A stretch of 13,153 nt of DNA from an uncultured Bacilli bacterium (lineage in GTDB: Bacteria; Bacillota_I; Bacilli_A; RF39; UBA660). The stretch covers positions 7,106 through 20,258 of the forward strand of contig CAPQQE010000010.1 in assembly GCA_948687865.1 (NCBI GenBank). The letters are read 5' to 3'. Numbering within the stretch: position 1 is the first letter of the stretch; each line of letters opens with the position of its first letter. Below, piece after piece: positions 1 to 7,305 of this stretch. Below the pieces are notes generated by a model, which saw only the letters and a program-made list of their open reading frames with translations, was not told the DNA's origin and did no database searches. The position numbers and the translations under genes are program-made.

Positions 1-2
1 TT

Positions 3-20
3 GTAAAATTAGATAAATAA
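3..20 (+). CDS. Possible last codons of rpsF (ribosomal protein S6), cut by the window edge
   Basis: Frame 3 reads V-K-L-D-K and then TAA, ending 18 bases before the ssb start. In most Firmicutes rpsF lies directly upstream of ssb and rpsR, so these codons may be its 3' end. The assignment rests only on gene order. Five residues cannot identify a protein, and frame 2 also closes nearby with a TAA. Confidence 0.3.
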   Translation, partial: VKLDK

Positions 21-38
21 TTAGGAAGTAGGTGCTTT

Positions 39-500
39 ATGAATAAAGTAGTATTAATAGGTAGAGTAACAAGGGATCCAGAATTAAGATATACTAGTTC
101 CAATATTGCTAGTACTAGATTTACATTAGCGGTAAATAGACCATTTGGAAATCAAAATGGCGAAAGAGAAACTGATTTTATTAATATAGTAGTTTGGAGA
201 AAACAAGCAGAAAATGTTAAGAAGTATGTTTCAAAAGGAAGTTTAATTGCAGTTGAGGGTAGAATACAAACAGGAAGTTATGAGAAAGATGGACAAAAGA
301 TTTATACTACAGATATAGTAGCGGATAATGTTCAATTTTTAGAATCAAAAGCACAATCTCAAAATAGAACGCAAGATGATAATGTAACTCCATCTGATTT
401 TGCTTTGGGTAATAGTGTAGAACCTACTGATATGAGTGAAGATGTATTTGCTGATTTTGGTGATTCAGTTGAAATTAGTGATGACGATATAGCATTTTAA
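39..500 (+). CDS. ssb: Single-stranded DNA-binding protein SSB
   Basis: SSB coats single-stranded DNA during replication, repair and recombination and recruits partner proteins through its C-terminal tip. Residues 1-105 form the OB-fold and show the family signatures: N-terminal [17 protein letters not shown], the FTLAVNR strand, then TDFINIVVW and [11 protein letters not shown]. Residues 105-145 are a flexible acidic, Asn/Gln-rich linker. The protein ends in SDDDIAF, the acidic tip that binds partners, although the common form ends in Pro-Phe. The 153-residue length is normal. A ribosome binding site (GGAAGTAGGTG) precedes the ATG. rpsR follows 21 bases after the stop, the classic rpsF-ssb-rpsR order. 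Confidence 0.97.
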   Translation: MNKVVLIGRVTRDPELRYTSSNIASTRFTLAVNRPFGNQNGERETDFINIVVWRKQAENVKKYVSKGSLIAVEGRIQTGSYEKDGQKIYTTDIVADNVQFLESKAQSQNRTQDDNVTPSDFALGNSVEPTDMSEDVFADFGDSVEISDDDIAF

Positions 501-521
501 TATAGAAAAGGAGGTATAACT

Positions 522-737
522 TTGGCAGAATTTAGAAAGAAAAGAAGAAAAGTATGTCAGTTATGTGCAGGAAAAGAATTAGATTATAAAAATGCAGATG
601 ATTTACGTAAATATATAAATGAAAAGGGTAAAATTTTACCTAGAAGAGTTACTGGAACATGTGCTAAACACCAAAGAACAGTAGCAATTCAAATAAAAAG
701 AGCTAGAATGATGGCAATATTACCATTTACCAAATAG
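522..737 (+). CDS. rpsR: 30S ribosomal protein S18, zinc-binding form
   Basis: S18 is a small-subunit protein that pairs with S6 on the platform of the 30S subunit. The 71 residues have the usual length, a basic N-terminus and the family core with [12 protein letters not shown] followed by [12 protein letters not shown]. Cys12, Cys15, Cys47 and His50 form a complete CxxC...CxxH set, so this is the zinc-containing (C+) version rather than the zinc-free paralogue. The start is TTG. It is supported by an excellent AAAGGAGG at 507-514, and no ATG precedes the conserved region. The gene is transcribed with ssb. No clear hairpin terminator follows, only a pyrimidine-rich stretch. Confidence 0.97.
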   Translation: MAEFRKKRRKVCQLCAGKELDYKNADDLRKYINEKGKILPRRVTGTCAKHQRTVAIQIKRARMMAILPFTK

Positions 738-760
738 TTCTTTTTTCTTTTTCATAACTA

Positions 761-789
761 CTGACATAAGTGCTAAAATGTTGTATAAT
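761..789 (+). promoter_or_regulatory. Near-consensus sigma-A promoter for rplI-dnaB
   Basis: The -35 element CTGACA (761-766) and a perfect TATAAT (784-789) are separated by exactly 17 bases. Transcription would begin near 796, about 33 bases before the rplI ATG. This separates rplI, dnaB and the genes after them from ssb-rpsR as an independently transcribed unit. Confidence 0.8.
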
Positions 790-828
790 ATAGATGCATA
801 ATTATTTTTGAGAGGAATGGTTATATCA

Positions 829-1272
829 ATGAAAGTAATATTTTTAAAAGATGTAAAAGGACAAGGTAAAAAAGATGAAATAAAAGAAGTTAAAGATGGT
901 TATGCAGAAAACTTTTTAATAAAAAATGGATATGCAATAAAATATACTCAAAGAAGTAGTGAGATATTAGGTAGACAATTAACTGATAGACAAATTCATG
1001 AAGAAGAGATAATAAAAAATTGTGAGAAAATTAAAAAAGAATTAGAAAATATAGAACTTATCTTCAAAGTAAAAACAGGTAATGAAGATAGGGTATTTGG
1101 ATCTATTTCATCTAAGCAAATATCAGATGAATTACAGAAAAAAGGATATAATATTGATAAGAAAAAAATTAATATAGATAATCAAATAAATACATTAGGA
1201 ACATATATAATAACTATAAATTTACATGCTAAAGTATTAGCAAAACTAAATATAAGATTAATCAAGGAGTAA
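829..1272 (+). CDS. rplI: 50S ribosomal protein L9
   Basis: L9 binds 23S rRNA near the L1 stalk and helps keep reading frame and ribosome spacing. The N-terminal rRNA-binding domain is clear: [20 protein letters not shown] followed by [17 protein letters not shown] long connecting helix (about residues 40-75) and the C-terminal domain (about 76-147) follow. At 147 residues the length matches the family. The frame stays open to a TTG at 808 and an ATG at 817, but L9 proteins begin with MKVI-type sequence. The ATG at 829 also has GAGGA at 812-816, so 829 is chosen although the spacing is slightly long. dnaB begins 4 bases after the stop. Confidence 0.96.
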   Translation: MKVIFLKDVKGQGKKDEIKEVKDGYAENFLIKNGYAIKYTQRSSEILGRQLTDRQIHEEEIIKNCEKIKKELENIELIFKVKTGNEDRVFGSISSKQISDELQKKGYNIDKKKINIDNQINTLGTYIITINLHAKVLAKLNIRLIKE

Positions 1273-1276
1273 TACT

Positions 1277-2620
1277 ATGGATAAAAGAAATATGCCATAT
1301 AGTTTAGAAGCAGAACAATCAGTTTTAGGAGCAGCTTTTTTATCAAAATATGCACTTCAAAAAATATGTGATGAATTAGATAGAGAACAATTTTACGTAG
1401 ATGCGCATATAAAAATATATGATGCTTTATCAGAGTTAAATTCACAAAATAAACCTATTGATATAACAATAGTAACAGATCAATTAGAAAAAAATAAGAC
1501 TTTATCGAGTATTGGTAATATCGAATATTTAGTAGAGATAATTAACTCGGTTCCAAGTGCTACAAATGTTGATTATTATATTAATATAGTTCATGAAAAA
1601 GCAATTTTGAGAAAACTTATAAATGTATCAAATGAAATAGCTAGTGACTCTATGCTTGAAAATAAAGAAGCAAATGAAATTCTAGATAGTGCGGAAATGA
1701 AAATTTTGGATGTTGTAAAAAAGAGAAAGTCATCAGAGTTTCACAAGATTCAAGATGTTGTATTTAAGGCACAGGAAAATTTAGAAAAATTATGTAATCA
1801 AAAAGGTGAAATAACTGGTCTTGCAACAGGATTTTATGAAATAGATAAATTAACAAGTGGTCTTCATGAAAATGAACTTATAATTATAGCAGCACGTCCC
1901 GCTATGGGTAAAACTGCATTTGCCTTAAATGTTGCAACTAATATAGCAAAAACAACAAGTAAAGCAGTAGCGTTATTTAATTTAGAAATGAATGCTGAAC
2001 AGTTAGTTAATCGTATGTTTTCATCAGTAGCGCAAATAGATGGAAATAGACTTAGAACAGGTAGACTTGATAATAATGATTGGAGAAGGCTAAGTGAAGG
2101 AATAAGTCAACTTGCAGATACAAATATATATATTGATGATACACCAGGTATTACAATTGGAGAAATAAGAAGTAAATGTAGAAGATTAAATGCTTCTAAA
2201 GAAGGACTTGGCATTGTTGTAATAGACTATTTACAACTTATTTCAGGTAGTAGTAAATATTCTGGTAATAGACAGCAAGAAGTTTCAGAAATATCAAGAA
2301 GTTTAAAGACTATGGCCTTAGAACTAGAGGTTCCTGTAATAGCGCTTGCACAATTATCACGTGCGGTAGAAGGTCGTGATGATAAAAGACCTATTATGAG
2401 TGATTTAAGAGAATCTGGATCTATAGAACAAGATGCTGATATAGTTGCATTCCTTTATAGAGATGATTACTATAATAAAGAAGCAAGAATGGAAGGAAAT
2501 ATTAGTATTAGTGAATTCATAATTGCTAAGCATCGTAATGGGCCAACTGCTAACGTAGAATTATTATTTAAAAAGAATACTAGTACTTTTTCTAATTATA
2601 GTAAAGAAGAAGAGGAGTAG
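1277..2620 (+). CDS. dnaB: Replicative DNA helicase DnaB (DnaC in Bacillus naming)
   Basis: This is the hexameric 5'-3' helicase that unwinds the replication fork and binds primase. The N-terminal helical domain (about 1-105) opens with the family hallmark PYSLEAEQSVLGA, and a linker helix joins it to the RecA-like motor domain (from about residue 180). Walker A is ARPAMGKT (206-213, catalytic Lys212). Walker B is IVVIDYLQL with Asp317. The later motifs VIALAQLSRAVEGR, RPIMSDLRESGSIEQDAD and AKHRNGPT are intact. No intein interrupts the P-loop. The 447-residue length is normal. AAGGAG just before the rplI stop supplies the ribosome binding site, so rplI and dnaB are tightly coupled. Confidence 0.97.
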   Translation: MDKRNMPYSLEAEQSVLGAAFLSKYALQKICDELDREQFYVDAHIKIYDALSELNSQNKPIDITIVTDQLEKNKTLSSIGNIEYLVEIINSVPSATNVDYYINIVHEKAILRKLINVSNEIASDSMLENKEANEILDSAEMKILDVVKKRKSSEFHKIQDVVFKAQENLEKLCNQKGEITGLATGFYEIDKLTSGLHENELIIIAARPAMGKTAFALNVATNIAKTTSKAVALFNLEMNAEQLVNRMFSSVAQIDGNRLRTGRLDNNDWRRLSEGISQLADTNIYIDDTPGITIGEIRSKCRRLNASKEGLGIVVIDYLQLISGSSKYSGNRQQEVSEISRSLKTMALELEVPVIALAQLSRAVEGRDDKRPIMSDLRESGSIEQDADIVAFLYRDDYYNKEARMEGNISISEFIIAKHRNGPTANVELLFKKNTSTFSNYSKEEEE

Positions 2621-2632
2621 GAGGTAGTAAAA

Positions 2633-4132
2633 GTGAGTAAATTTAAAAATTACTTACCAATAATATTATCGGTGTTAATATCATTACTTATAATACTAAT
2701 AACTAGCTTTTCGAAACAAAAGGATGATAATATTAATGAGGTTTATAACGTATATCTTGATGGTAATCTATTAGGATCAATTAAATCAAAAGAATCACTA
2801 GAAAAATATATAGATGATGAGCAAAAGGAATTAAAAGAAGAATTTAATGTCGATAAAATATATATACCAAATGGAATAGATATAGAAAAATGCTTAACGT
2901 TTTCATCAAAAACATTATCAGAAAAACAAATATATGAGAAAATAAAACAAGAGAAAAGTTTCACAGTAAAAGGATATATTGTAAATATAAAATCAGATGA
3001 TGATAGTGAACTAAAGATAAATGTGCTTGATAAAAAGATATTTGATGAAGCTACTAATACAGTACTTAAAGCATTTGTAAATATTAAAGATATAGAAAAT
3101 TATAAGAATGATACTCAGAAGAAAATTGAATCAACAGGTAGTATTATTGAAAATATATATATAGATGAAAAAATAACAATAAGCGAGGCTTTTTTATCAA
3201 CAGATGAGATTATTTTTACAGATGCAACTACTCTTAGTAAATATCTTTTATTTGGATCACTAGATAAAGATGAAGAATATGTTGTTAAACCTGGTGATAC
3301 AATAGAAACAGTAGCATTTAATAATAGTTTAGGCATTGAAGAGTTTTTAATAGTTAATCCAGAATTTACAAGTAGTAATAATTTACTTAGTGTAGGCCAA
3401 AAGGTTAGTATAGCTCTTATTGATCCAGTATTTAGTATAGTTGTTGAAAAGCAAATAGTAGAAGATATGGATAAACCATTTAATACGATTGAAAAAGATG
3501 ATCCAAGTTCATATAGAGGAACTACAAAAGTTCAGACAGAAGGTGTTAATGGAACTCAAAGGGTAACAGAACAAGTAAAATATGTTAATGGAGAAGCCCA
3601 CCCTGCGGTTATAACAAATGTAACAACTTTAGTTGAACCAATTGATAAGGTAGTATTAAAAGGGACTAAACAATATGAAAACGGATATTCAGGTGGTGGT
3701 ACTCCTGCTGTTACAACAGGAAATTGGGGATGGCCAACAATATCACCTTATATAATAACAAGTCATTATGGATATAGATGGGGTAGACTTCATGCTGGTA
3801 TTGATATTTCAGGATGTGGATTTGGTTCACCAATATATGCAATAGGTGATGGAGTAGTAACATCTGTTACCAATAATTGTGCTGATAGAGGTTATTATGG
3901 AAGTTCTTGTGGTGGTGGATATGGAAATGCTGTTAGAATAAGGCATAATGGAATGGAGGTTATATATTCGCATATTATGGGAAGTAATATAAGAGTATCA
4001 GTAGGTCAAAAAGTTTCAAGAGGTCAAGTAGTAGGATATATGGGTAATAGTGGAAGTTCTACAGGAACACATTTACACTTCCAAGTAAATACGGCTGGTG
4101 GATCTATAAACCCATTAACATTATATAAATGA
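2633..4132 (+). CDS. Membrane-anchored LysM-G5-M23 peptidoglycan endopeptidase
   Basis: This is a predicted zinc metallopeptidase that cuts peptide cross-links in the cell wall. A hydrophobic segment (about residues 7-26) without a clear cleavage site suggests an N-terminal membrane anchor with the rest outside. Residues 30-210 are a lysine- and acid-rich region that I cannot assign. A LysM-like domain (about 213-262, with VVKPGDTIETVAFNN) and a G5 domain (about 266-346) follow. The M23 domain (about 375-495) has all zinc and catalytic ligands: HAGID (His387, Asp391), YSH (His447) and HLHF (His480, His482). Cys395, Cys416 and Cys426 lie in a family-variable loop. The GTG start follows AGGAGGT and lies 12 bases after dnaB. 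The stop overlaps the walJ start by ATGA. This is the place where Bacillus has walRKHI. Confidence 0.9.
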   Translation: MSKFKNYLPIILSVLISLLIILITSFSKQKDDNINEVYNVYLDGNLLGSIKSKESLEKYIDDEQKELKEEFNVDKIYIPNGIDIEKCLTFSSKTLSEKQIYEKIKQEKSFTVKGYIVNIKSDDDSELKINVLDKKIFDEATNTVLKAFVNIKDIENYKNDTQKKIESTGSIIENIYIDEKITISEAFLSTDEIIFTDATTLSKYLLFGSLDKDEEYVVKPGDTIETVAFNNSLGIEEFLIVNPEFTSSNNLLSVGQKVSIALIDPVFSIVVEKQIVEDMDKPFNTIEKDDPSSYRGTTKVQTEGVNGTQRVTEQVKYVNGEAHPAVITNVTTLVEPIDKVVLKGTKQYENGYSGGGTPAVTTGNWGWPTISPYIITSHYGYRWGRLHAGIDISGCGFGSPIYAIGDGVVTSVTNNCADRGYYGSSCGGGYGNAVRIRHNGMEVIYSHIMGSNIRVSVGQKVSRGQVVGYMGNSGSSTGTHLHFQVNTAGGSINPLTLYK

Positions 4133-4896
4133 GAATAAGAGTATTATCAAGTGGAAGTAAAGGTAACTCATGCCTAGTTACAACAAATAAAATAAAGATA
4201 TTAATAGACCTTGGAACAACATGTTCATATATAGAAAAAACTTTTGAATCATTAAATATAAATCCTAATGAAATATCTTATATATTAGTAACACATACCC
4301 ATGTAGATCATATAAAAGGACTAAAAGTATTTATAAAAAGATATAATCCAGTAATATTAGTTACAGAAATGATGCTTCCTATTTTAGAAAAAGAAATTGG
4401 TAATTTTAGATATCAGTATTATGATAATAATACTGCAATATTAGGAAATTTAATGATTAATGTTATAAAAACTTCACATGATGCAGAAGAATCTATAGGT
4501 TTTAAAATAAAAGAAGGAAAATCTTCTATGGTTTATATAACGGATACTGGCTACATAAATAAAAAATATTTTGATTTATTATACAATAATAATCTTTATA
4601 TATTAGAAAGTAATCATGATATTAAGATGCTCATGGATGGACCTTATCCATATAATGTACAAAAACGTATAAGCAGTGATAAAGGACATTTATCAAACAA
4701 GCAAGCAAGTGATTATTTATGTAAGTTTATAGGTAAAGATACAAAAAAAATAGTATTTGCGCATATCAGTGAAAATAGTAATTCTGAAGAAGAAGTACTA
4801 AGAACCTTTAATGAAATAAAAGATAAAAATAATATAAAATTTGATGATGTCTTAATCGCAAGACAAAATGAAATTACGGAGTTAATAGAAATATGA
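4129..4896 (+). CDS. walJ: MBL-fold metallohydrolase WalJ/YycJ
   Basis: This is a metallo-beta-lactamase-fold phosphodiesterase of the YycJ/WalJ family, a cytoplasmic exonuclease-like enzyme linked to DNA repair and to the wal operon in Firmicutes. The start MRIRVLSSGSKGNSCLV is diagnostic. The metal-binding signature HTHVDH lies at 56-61. Further candidate ligands are His117 in TSHD, Asp139 in ITDTGY, and conserved histidines in SNHD (163) and GHLSN (187). The 255-residue length is close to the family's usual 260. The ATG overlaps the peptidase stop and its own stop overlaps the rlmH start, both as ATGA, which implies translational coupling in a peptidase-walJ-rlmH unit. The position next to rlmH is conserved in Bacilli. 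The substrate in this organism is not visible. Confidence 0.92.
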   Translation: MRIRVLSSGSKGNSCLVTTNKIKILIDLGTTCSYIEKTFESLNINPNEISYILVTHTHVDHIKGLKVFIKRYNPVILVTEMMLPILEKEIGNFRYQYYDNNTAILGNLMINVIKTSHDAEESIGFKIKEGKSSMVYITDTGYINKKYFDLLYNNNLYILESNHDIKMLMDGPYPYNVQKRISSDKGHLSNKQASDYLCKFIGKDTKKIVFAHISENSNSEEEVLRTFNEIKDKNNIKFDDVLIARQNEITELIEI

Positions 4897-5345
4897 TAAA
4901 GATAATATGCGTAGGTAAGTTAAAGGAAAAATATCTCATTGATGCAGTAAAAGAATATATGAAAAGAATAAATAAGTATACAAAAATAAATATAATTGAG
5001 GTATCTGATGAGAATTTTGATATTCAAAAAACATTATTAAAAGAAAAAGAAAGTATAATAAAAAGCATAACTCCTAAAGATTATATAATTACACTAGACA
5101 TTAATGGTAAAAATATATCCAGCATAGATTTTGCAAAAAAAATTAACGATATTCAAATAGGTTATAGTGATATATGTTTTATAATAGGAGGATCATATGG
5201 TCTTCATGATGATATAAAAAAATTAAGCCATTTTAGTTTATCTTTCTCTAAAATGACTTTTCCACATCAATTATTTAGAATAATGTTACTTGAACAAATA
5301 TATAGATCATATAAAATTATAAATAATGAAACATATCATAAATAA
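4893..5345 (+). CDS. rlmH: 23S rRNA (pseudouridine1915-N3)-methyltransferase RlmH
   Basis: RlmH is a SPOUT-family enzyme that methylates pseudouridine 1915 in helix 69 of 23S rRNA, using S-adenosylmethionine and acting on assembled ribosomes. The family features are an N-terminal MIKIICVGKLKEKYL, the knot region FIIGGSYGL (97-104), SFSKMTFPHQLFRIMLLEQIYRSY and the terminal NETYHK that contributes to the active site. At 150 residues it is slightly shorter than the usual 156-159 but appears complete at both ends. Translation probably couples to walJ through the ATGA overlap, since no separate strong ribosome binding site is evident. It is the last gene of the block, and the terminator begins inside its stop codon. 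Confidence 0.96.
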   Translation: MIKIICVGKLKEKYLIDAVKEYMKRINKYTKINIIEVSDENFDIQKTLLKEKESIIKSITPKDYIITLDINGKNISSIDFAKKINDIQIGYSDICFIIGGSYGLHDDIKKLSHFSLSFSKMTFPHQLFRIMLLEQIYRSYKIINNETYHK

Positions 5346-5365
5346 AGAGGATAACTCTTTTTTTT
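5344..5365 (+). terminator. Rho-independent terminator after rlmH
   Basis: The arms AAAGAG (5344-5349) and CTCTTT (5355-5360) flank a five-base loop and run into eight T residues (5358-5365). The hairpin begins within the rlmH stop codon and ends at the stop of the facing HD gene. Read leftward it also folds, but its T-tract is broken, so it is a weaker terminator in that direction. Confidence 0.75.
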
Positions 5366-6305
5366 ATGATACTTTTTGAATTTCATTATAAGTTAGAATT
5401 AAATCTAAAATATCATTATTATCTTTATTATCAAGTTTTCTTAACTTAATAATGTTGATTAGTATATCATTTATTATTTTTAACTGAGTGACATTAAGTT
5501 CTCTTTTTCTTAATAGTTCATTAACGATATATATAGTTTCATTAATATATTTTTCTCTAAATTCAGCATCAACATCATCTAGTCCCATGATATTATCAAG
5601 TCTATCACATAATTTAAGAGTAAGCGCATAGCTTGTCATACTAAGCATTTTTAATGATAAATAAACATTTTTTCCAAGTAAATGCTGCATTTCTTTATTA
5701 GATGTAACTTCCATAACGAGACTTGCAACAAGTGGTCCAAAATTTTCAAGTAATTCATAATATGTTGCATCAGTATCCTCAATAGTATCATGCAAATATG
5801 CCGCAGCAGTTAATTCATTAATATTACTAGAATTACCCTTATACTTATTAACTAGTTTAGCAACATTGATAGGATGGGTTATATATTCTTTAGGATTATT
5901 TCCCTTTCTCATTTTACCTTTGTGCATTCTAGTAGCAAATTCTAAAGCACTATAGACTTTATTTATACCATAGTCATGTAAATATTTTACTTCATCTTCT
6001 TTGGTCCAATTTTTACATTTTTCTAAAGGATAATACATTAATATTTTATAACCCATACTAGTAATTTCATTTGCGATTGAAGAAGTACTTCTATCGTATT
6101 TTTTTACATAATATGTATGAAACTCAGTTTCATTTTCATCAGAATATAATATTATTTCTTTATAGTTATCAGTATCTGCAAATTTTAATATTATTTTTAG
6201 ATTCTCTTTAGATATAGAATTAATTTTGCTTTTATTTAAAACATTATTTTTAGATTTTTCTTTATCAACACTCCCTAAAATTTTTTCAATTTCATCTTTT
6301 TTCAT
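5364..6305 (-). CDS. Stand-alone HD-domain hydrolase of the RelA/SpoT type with an unassigned N-terminal domain
   Basis: Residues 115-290 match the (p)ppGpp-hydrolase HD domain of Rel/SpoT and small alarmone hydrolases. They carry RKGNNPKEYITHP (Arg133, His144), AAAYLHDTIEDTDA (His172, Asp173, Glu176, Asp177), FGPLVASLVMEVTSN and LKLCDRLDN (Asp234, Asn238). These correspond to the metal ligands and the Glu-Asp catalytic pair, so hydrolase activity is likely. There is no synthetase, TGS or ACT domain. Residues 1-110 are unlike anything I recognise: a charged start (1-33), then a predicted alpha/beta stretch (34-105). The ATG at 6305 has AAGGTAGGTG upstream. The gene diverges from a LysR gene, and the two promoters overlap. 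The natural substrate could be (p)ppGpp or another pyrophosphorylated nucleotide. Confidence 0.8.
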   Translation of the reverse strand: MKKDEIEKILGSVDKEKSKNNVLNKSKINSISKENLKIILKFADTDNYKEIILYSDENETEFHTYYVKKYDRSTSSIANEITSMGYKILMYYPLEKCKNWTKEDEVKYLHDYGINKVYSALEFATRMHKGKMRKGNNPKEYITHPINVAKLVNKYKGNSSNINELTAAAYLHDTIEDTDATYYELLENFGPLVASLVMEVTSNKEMQHLLGKNVYLSLKMLSMTSYALTLKLCDRLDNIMGLDDVDAEFREKYINETIYIVNELLRKRELNVTQLKIINDILINIIKLRKLDNKDNNDILDLILTYNEIQKVS

Positions 6306-6324
6306 ATTTACACCTACCTTATAC

Positions 6325-6353
6325 TTGAATTATAACAAAAAATAAATTATAAT
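6325..6353 (+). promoter_or_regulatory. Promoter of the LysR-type regulator gene
   Basis: TTGAAT (6325-6330) and a perfect TATAAT (6348-6353) are separated by 17 bases. The predicted leader is about 35 bases. The element lies almost exactly on top of the opposing HD-gene promoter, so RNA polymerase probably cannot occupy both at once. Confidence 0.65.
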
Positions 6354-6357
6354 TAAA
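6329..6357 (-). promoter_or_regulatory. Extended -10 promoter of the HD hydrolase gene
   Basis: On the minus strand TGTTATAAT (6337-6329) is an extended -10 element. TTTAAT (6357-6352) lies 17 bases upstream as a weak -35. Transcription would begin about 17 bases before the HD gene start. Its -10 hexamer overlaps the -35 of the rightward LysR promoter. Confidence 0.6.
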
Positions 6358-6372
6358 ATATAAAAAATATAT

Positions 6373-6394
6373 AGTTACCATAACTGGAGGTTAT
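6373..6394 (+). promoter_or_regulatory. Two overlapping palindromes in the LysR leader, possible autoregulatory site
   Basis: AGTTA-CCA-TAACT (6373-6385) and ATAAC-TGGAG-GTTAT (6380-6394) are perfect inverted repeats that share bases. They lie between the predicted LysR transcription start and its ATG and include the GGAGG ribosome binding site. LysR proteins bind dyad sites in such intergenic regions, so this is a candidate operator. The arms are only five bases each. Confidence 0.35.
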
Positions 6395-6395
6395 T

Positions 6396-7277
6396 ATGAA
6401 TTTAGAATTGTATCGCATTTTTTATGTAGTAGCGCAGTGTAAAAATATAACAAAAGCTAGTAATGAACTAAATATTTCACAGCCAGCAGTTACAAAACAT
6501 ATTAAAAATTTAGAGGACTATTTTGGAACACCACTTTTTATAAGAACAAAAAAAGGAGTTATATTAAATGAATATGGAGAAAAAATATTCTTAAAAGTTA
6601 AACAAGCATTAACATTACTTGGTGATGTAGAAAAAGAATTAACAGAATTTAATGAAAATCAAAGTGGAACAATTAAACTTGGAATAAGTACGAGTTTAAC
6701 TAGAAAATATTTACTTAAATACATAAAAGATTTTCATAAGATATATCCTAATATAATTCTTACAATATCAACAGATCCTACAAAAAAACTAATAGATGAC
6801 CTCAAAAGTGGGAAGATAGACATTATAATATCTAAATTTCCAAAGAATAAGGATTTAGAACTAAACTATATAAAACTCGGAACTACTAAATATATATTTG
6901 TAGTAAATGATGAATATAAACATTTATTAAATAGAAAAGTAGATGCAAGAGAGCTTATTAATTATCCATTGTTACTTCAAAAAAATCCTTCTAATTCAAG
7001 AAATAGTGCAGATAGATATTTTAAAATGTTAGATTTAAAAGTAGAGCCTACTATGAATATAGGAAGTTCTAATTTATTAATAGATTTTGTTAAAATCGGA
7101 TATGGTATTGGATATGTTACAAAAATGTATGCGAAAGATGAACTAGATAATAAAATGATCTTTGAACTTGATATGAATGATGATACTGAATATATAGATT
7201 ATGGTATTATAACATTAAAAAATAACATACTTGCTTATTCTAATAATAAATTAATAGATTATTTAAAACAAAAATGA
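6396..7277 (+). CDS. LysR-family transcriptional regulator
   Basis: The DNA-binding winged helix-turn-helix is at residues 1-60: MNLELYRIFYVVAQCKNITKA, then SNELNISQPAVTKHIKNLED with the recognition helix near 27-37, then the wing GTPLFIRTKKGV. A linker helix (about 60-88) leads to an effector-binding domain from about residue 91 (GTIKLGISTSL onward), built as two alpha/beta lobes. The 293-residue length is typical. GGAGG precedes the ATG. The ligand and targets cannot be told from the sequence. Divergent orientation to the HD hydrolase and shared promoter DNA make that gene, and lysR itself, the first candidates for regulation. ung follows 28 bases downstream with its own possible promoter. 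Confidence 0.92.
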   Translation: MNLELYRIFYVVAQCKNITKASNELNISQPAVTKHIKNLEDYFGTPLFIRTKKGVILNEYGEKIFLKVKQALTLLGDVEKELTEFNENQSGTIKLGISTSLTRKYLLKYIKDFHKIYPNIILTISTDPTKKLIDDLKSGKIDIIISKFPKNKDLELNYIKLGTTKYIFVVNDEYKHLLNRKVDARELINYPLLLQKNPSNSRNSADRYFKMLDLKVEPTMNIGSSNLLIDFVKIGYGIGYVTKMYAKDELDNKMIFELDMNDDTEYIDYGIITLKNNILAYSNNKLIDYLKQK

Positions 7278-7283
7278 TATAAT
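7275..7283 (+). promoter_or_regulatory. Possible extended -10 promoter for ung
   Basis: TGATATAAT (7275-7283) is a perfect extended -10 and uses the LysR stop codon as its TG motif. The matching -35 position holds TAGATT, a poor match. It would produce a short leader of about 15 bases before the ung start, just covering AGTAGGTG. Confidence 0.45.
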
Positions 7284-7305
7284 TTATTATAGTAGGTGAT
7301 AAAAC

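Noticed and set aside
738..760. Terminator after rpsR
   Set aside because: The T-rich tract has no hairpin before it.
808..828. TTG at 808 or ATG at 817 as the L9 start
   Set aside because: L9 begins MKVIFLKDV in the family, and the likely ribosome binding site at 812-816 would lie within such an extension. ATG 829 is preferred.
2743..3336. Two 73-codon open frames on the minus strand (2743-2964 and 3115-3336)
   Set aside because: Both lie inside the M23 peptidase gene, have no ribosome binding site or family similarity, and are frame shadows of AT-rich coding DNA.
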